Source: CAZLXG01 sp964563585 (GTDB taxonomy: Bacteria > Bacteroidota > Bacteroidia > Flavobacteriales > Flavobacteriaceae). Taken from it: DNA of 53,311 bases. The DNA lies in contig CAZLXG010000006.1 of assembly GCA_964563585.1 (NCBI GenBank), positions 1-53,311 of the forward strand, given 5' to 3'. Positions 51,995-53,311 of the stretch are shown in pieces. The first letter of the stretch is position 1; every line of letters starts with the position of its first letter. The translations under genes were made by a program, and so were the position numbers. Below the pieces are notes generated by a model that saw only the letters and a program-made list of their open reading frames with translations, was not told the origin of the DNA and did not search any database.

Positions 51995-52402
51995 AATAAA
52001 AGTGTTTCTTTTACAAAAGAACATCTTTTTACAGAAGCTATAAAAAACTTGATATTCATAATAAAAGTACTGTAGTTATTTACCTTCAAAAGAGAATTAT
52101 CAGAAAAATTATTTTAAAGGCAAAAAAAAACCATCAATATTACTTTTGATGACGCAAACAGAAAGCAATATTTTACAACCATTTTTGACAGAGGTTGTTT
52201 TGAAACTTTTTTAGCTCAATATTCTAGAAGAAATTTGAGTATTTACTAAATGTTTAATGCAAAGAATGAAAGATTTCGAATCCCAGAGAAATATTATTTT
52301 GATTTCCGAATTATGCGCTTAGTTAAGCAGCTACGTTATAACTACAGCTTTGATGATGTAATGGCGCACAGAACAAACAAAAAGAAAAAAGGTTTTGAGT
52401 AA
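51995..52402 (+). pseudogene. Degenerate coding remnant, family not recognised
   Basis: Protein-like text is scattered over frames. From about 51995 one frame reads SVSFTKEHLFTEAIKNL; a shift near 52046 leads to DIHNKSTVVIYL; another frame gives LPSKENYQKNYFKGKKK up to a run of nine A; a shift there leads to TINITFDDANRKQYFTTIFD and continues to a TAA at 52247-52249; the same frame resumes at the ATG at 52250 for 50 codons (FRIPEKYYFDFRIMRLVKQL) and stops at 52400. Two or three frameshifts and a stop would be needed, so a decayed gene is likely. I cannot assign a family. It lies next to a RhuM gene fragment. Confidence 0.35.
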
Positions 52403-52858
52403 CAAGAATACTGAATGTTGTTGAAGTTTTCATTTCTTTCATCTTTAGTTAAACATTTGTTTACAAACGAAAGTCAAATCCATAATTCGGTTACCTTTTT
52501 TATAAAATTAAAATGGTAGCTGAATAGATCATTTAATCAAAAAATATCAAATTTAATTATAGTCTAAAAACCATAAAACCTCGATAATCATACAATTACC
52601 AAGGTTTAGATATTAATTGATATAATTTGTCGGGGTAGCAGACTTAACCACCTTTTTGTATCGCACTATTATCAGTATTTCACTTCAATATTTTAAATTA
52701 TACACACCTATCTGCACACTAAAACTATTAAAAGAACTTTGAAGATATAATTTGCTCTTCTTTACTACCATAAAGGTGCAATATTTATGAATAAGCCTAC
52801 TAATTGATAATTTGGCTTGATAAAATGTTGGACAGATTTATAGAAAGTCTATATTGAT
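52403..52858. other. Gene-free stretch with hairpin and tRNA-like scrap
   Basis: No ORF is convincing on either strand. It holds an imperfect 13-base hairpin (52576-52588 with 52595-52607, two mismatches), a tRNA-Pro-like scrap at 52629-52652, and otherwise A+T-rich DNA with no repeat I could see. It separates the PUL-side remnant from the RhuM-family gene. Confidence 0.5.
52629..52652 (-). other. Degenerate 3' tRNA-Pro-like fragment (possible att scar)
   Basis: On the minus strand this reads AGGTGGTTAAGTCTGC followed by TACCCCGACA. Flavobacterial tRNA-Pro genes end with a T-arm and acceptor like GGTGGTCGCAGGTTCGA followed by GTCCTGCTACCCCGACA. The acceptor part agrees, while the T-arm is shortened by deletions. 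Phages and integrative elements often leave such tRNA 3' ends at their borders. The remembered tRNA sequence is my only comparison. Confidence 0.35.
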
Positions 52859-53311
52859 TTATTTCTTCTTTTTGAGTTTTTTAGACGTATTATCTATCTG
52901 CTTAATAAAGTCTTTTTCTACGTTAGACAATTCGTTTTTAATTTGCTCATTATATTTCTCATATTCTGTATGGGCTTTATCCAATGCTTTTTGGTGGCTT
53001 ACTTTACCTGCATTTTCTAAAATATTATTTCCTGTCATTGTTAAAAAATCATCTAAGCGTCCAGACCAATCATTCATATACATTGGCTTACGGTTTAGTG
53101 CTTGTAATTCGGCAACTTCTAAATATGTCGTAACCATTCTATTTAAAACATTTAACTCATCCTTTTTTAAGTAGTTTTTGGCTATTCCAGTTTCTTTTTT
53201 TGTCGGCTTATCTCCTTTAAAGTTCGTTAACCCTAAAAACGGTTGATTAGCATTTGCTCTTTGATAAACAATTTCTGCTGCGGTATTTCCGTGAGCTGCC
53301 CAGTGCATTTT
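52859..53311 (-). CDS. RhuM-family virulence-associated protein, C-terminal part
   Basis: The open frame enters from the right edge of the window and ends at 52859, giving at least 150 residues. The C-terminal half of RhuM (PF13310) is recognisable: MHWAAHGNTAAEIVYQRANA, QPFLGLTNFKGDKPTKKETG, IAKNYLKKDELNVLNRMVTT and YLEVAELQALNRKPMYMNDW, followed by a charged coiled-coil tail ending in four lysines. The N-terminal half lies outside, so the Met at 53308 is internal. RhuM proteins are often found in genomic islands and near phage or mobile genes. The function is unknown. The nearby degenerate coding remnant and the tRNA-like scrap fit a genomic island. Confidence 0.85.
   Translation of the reverse strand, partial: KMHWAAHGNTAAEIVYQRANANQPFLGLTNFKGDKPTKKETGIAKNYLKKDELNVLNRMVTTYLEVAELQALNRKPMYMNDWSGRLDDFLTMTGNNILENAGKVSHQKALDKAHTEYEKYNEQIKNELSNVEKDFIKQIDNTSKKLKKKK

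Overview
The window is A+T-rich DNA from a member of the Bacteroidota, most likely a Flavobacteriaceae species. This rests on SusC/SusD, FG-GAP/ASPIC and GH92 genes, PspC/PadR/DUF2807 clusters, LytS/LytTR pairs, -7 motifs of the TAnnTTTG type and flavobacterial lipoprotein signals. One run of exactly 100 N (5868-5967) marks an assembly gap. No complete tRNA, rRNA or CRISPR array was seen.

Layout. (1) 130-5396: housekeeping and envelope genes: a DUF4870 membrane protein, a PadR-PspC-NTF2-like-DUF2807 cluster, and thioredoxin reductase facing it across a terminator. (2) 5397-6161: a gene-poor stretch with fragmentary ORFs and the gap. (3) 6162-7478: a FucP-like sugar permease. (4) 7758-16041, minus strand: susC, susD, a terminator, and a very large FG-GAP lipoprotein. 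(5) 16645-41544, minus strand: about 25 kb of almost gapless co-directional genes, in transcription order GH92, sodium/solute symporter, GH130, CBM9-like lipoprotein, GH-like TIM-barrel lipoprotein, GH92, glycosylasparaginase, GH20, GH29, GH92, GH92, GH3, GH163 (DUF4838), endonuclease/exonuclease/phosphatase-fold protein, and a destroyed GH125 gene. (6) 41676-51944: two paralogous LytS/LytTR systems around nagX and a NagP-like transporter, then a NagB/PIG-L fusion and a second GH20. (7) 51945-53311: decayed sequence, a tRNA-Pro-like scrap and the end of a RhuM-family gene, suggesting a genomic-island edge.

How the genes fit together. Regions 3-6 read as one N-glycan utilisation locus. GH163 would cut the chitobiose core; GH20 and GH3 would remove beta-linked sugars; four GH92 enzymes would strip alpha-mannose; GH29 would remove fucose and FucP import it; glycosylasparaginase would split GlcNAc-Asn. 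Cytoplasmic GH130 would phosphorolyse Man-beta-1,4-GlcNAc, probably supplied by the symporter beside it. NagP, NagX and NagB/PIG-L would handle GlcNAc. No hybrid two-component sensor or ECF sigma/anti-sigma pair, the usual PUL regulators, is present; the two LytS/LytTR pairs are the only candidates. The most telling details are the GH125 relic, the unassigned GH-like/CBM9-like pair, the doubled LytTR control and the NagB/PIG-L fusion with a substituted catalytic Asp.
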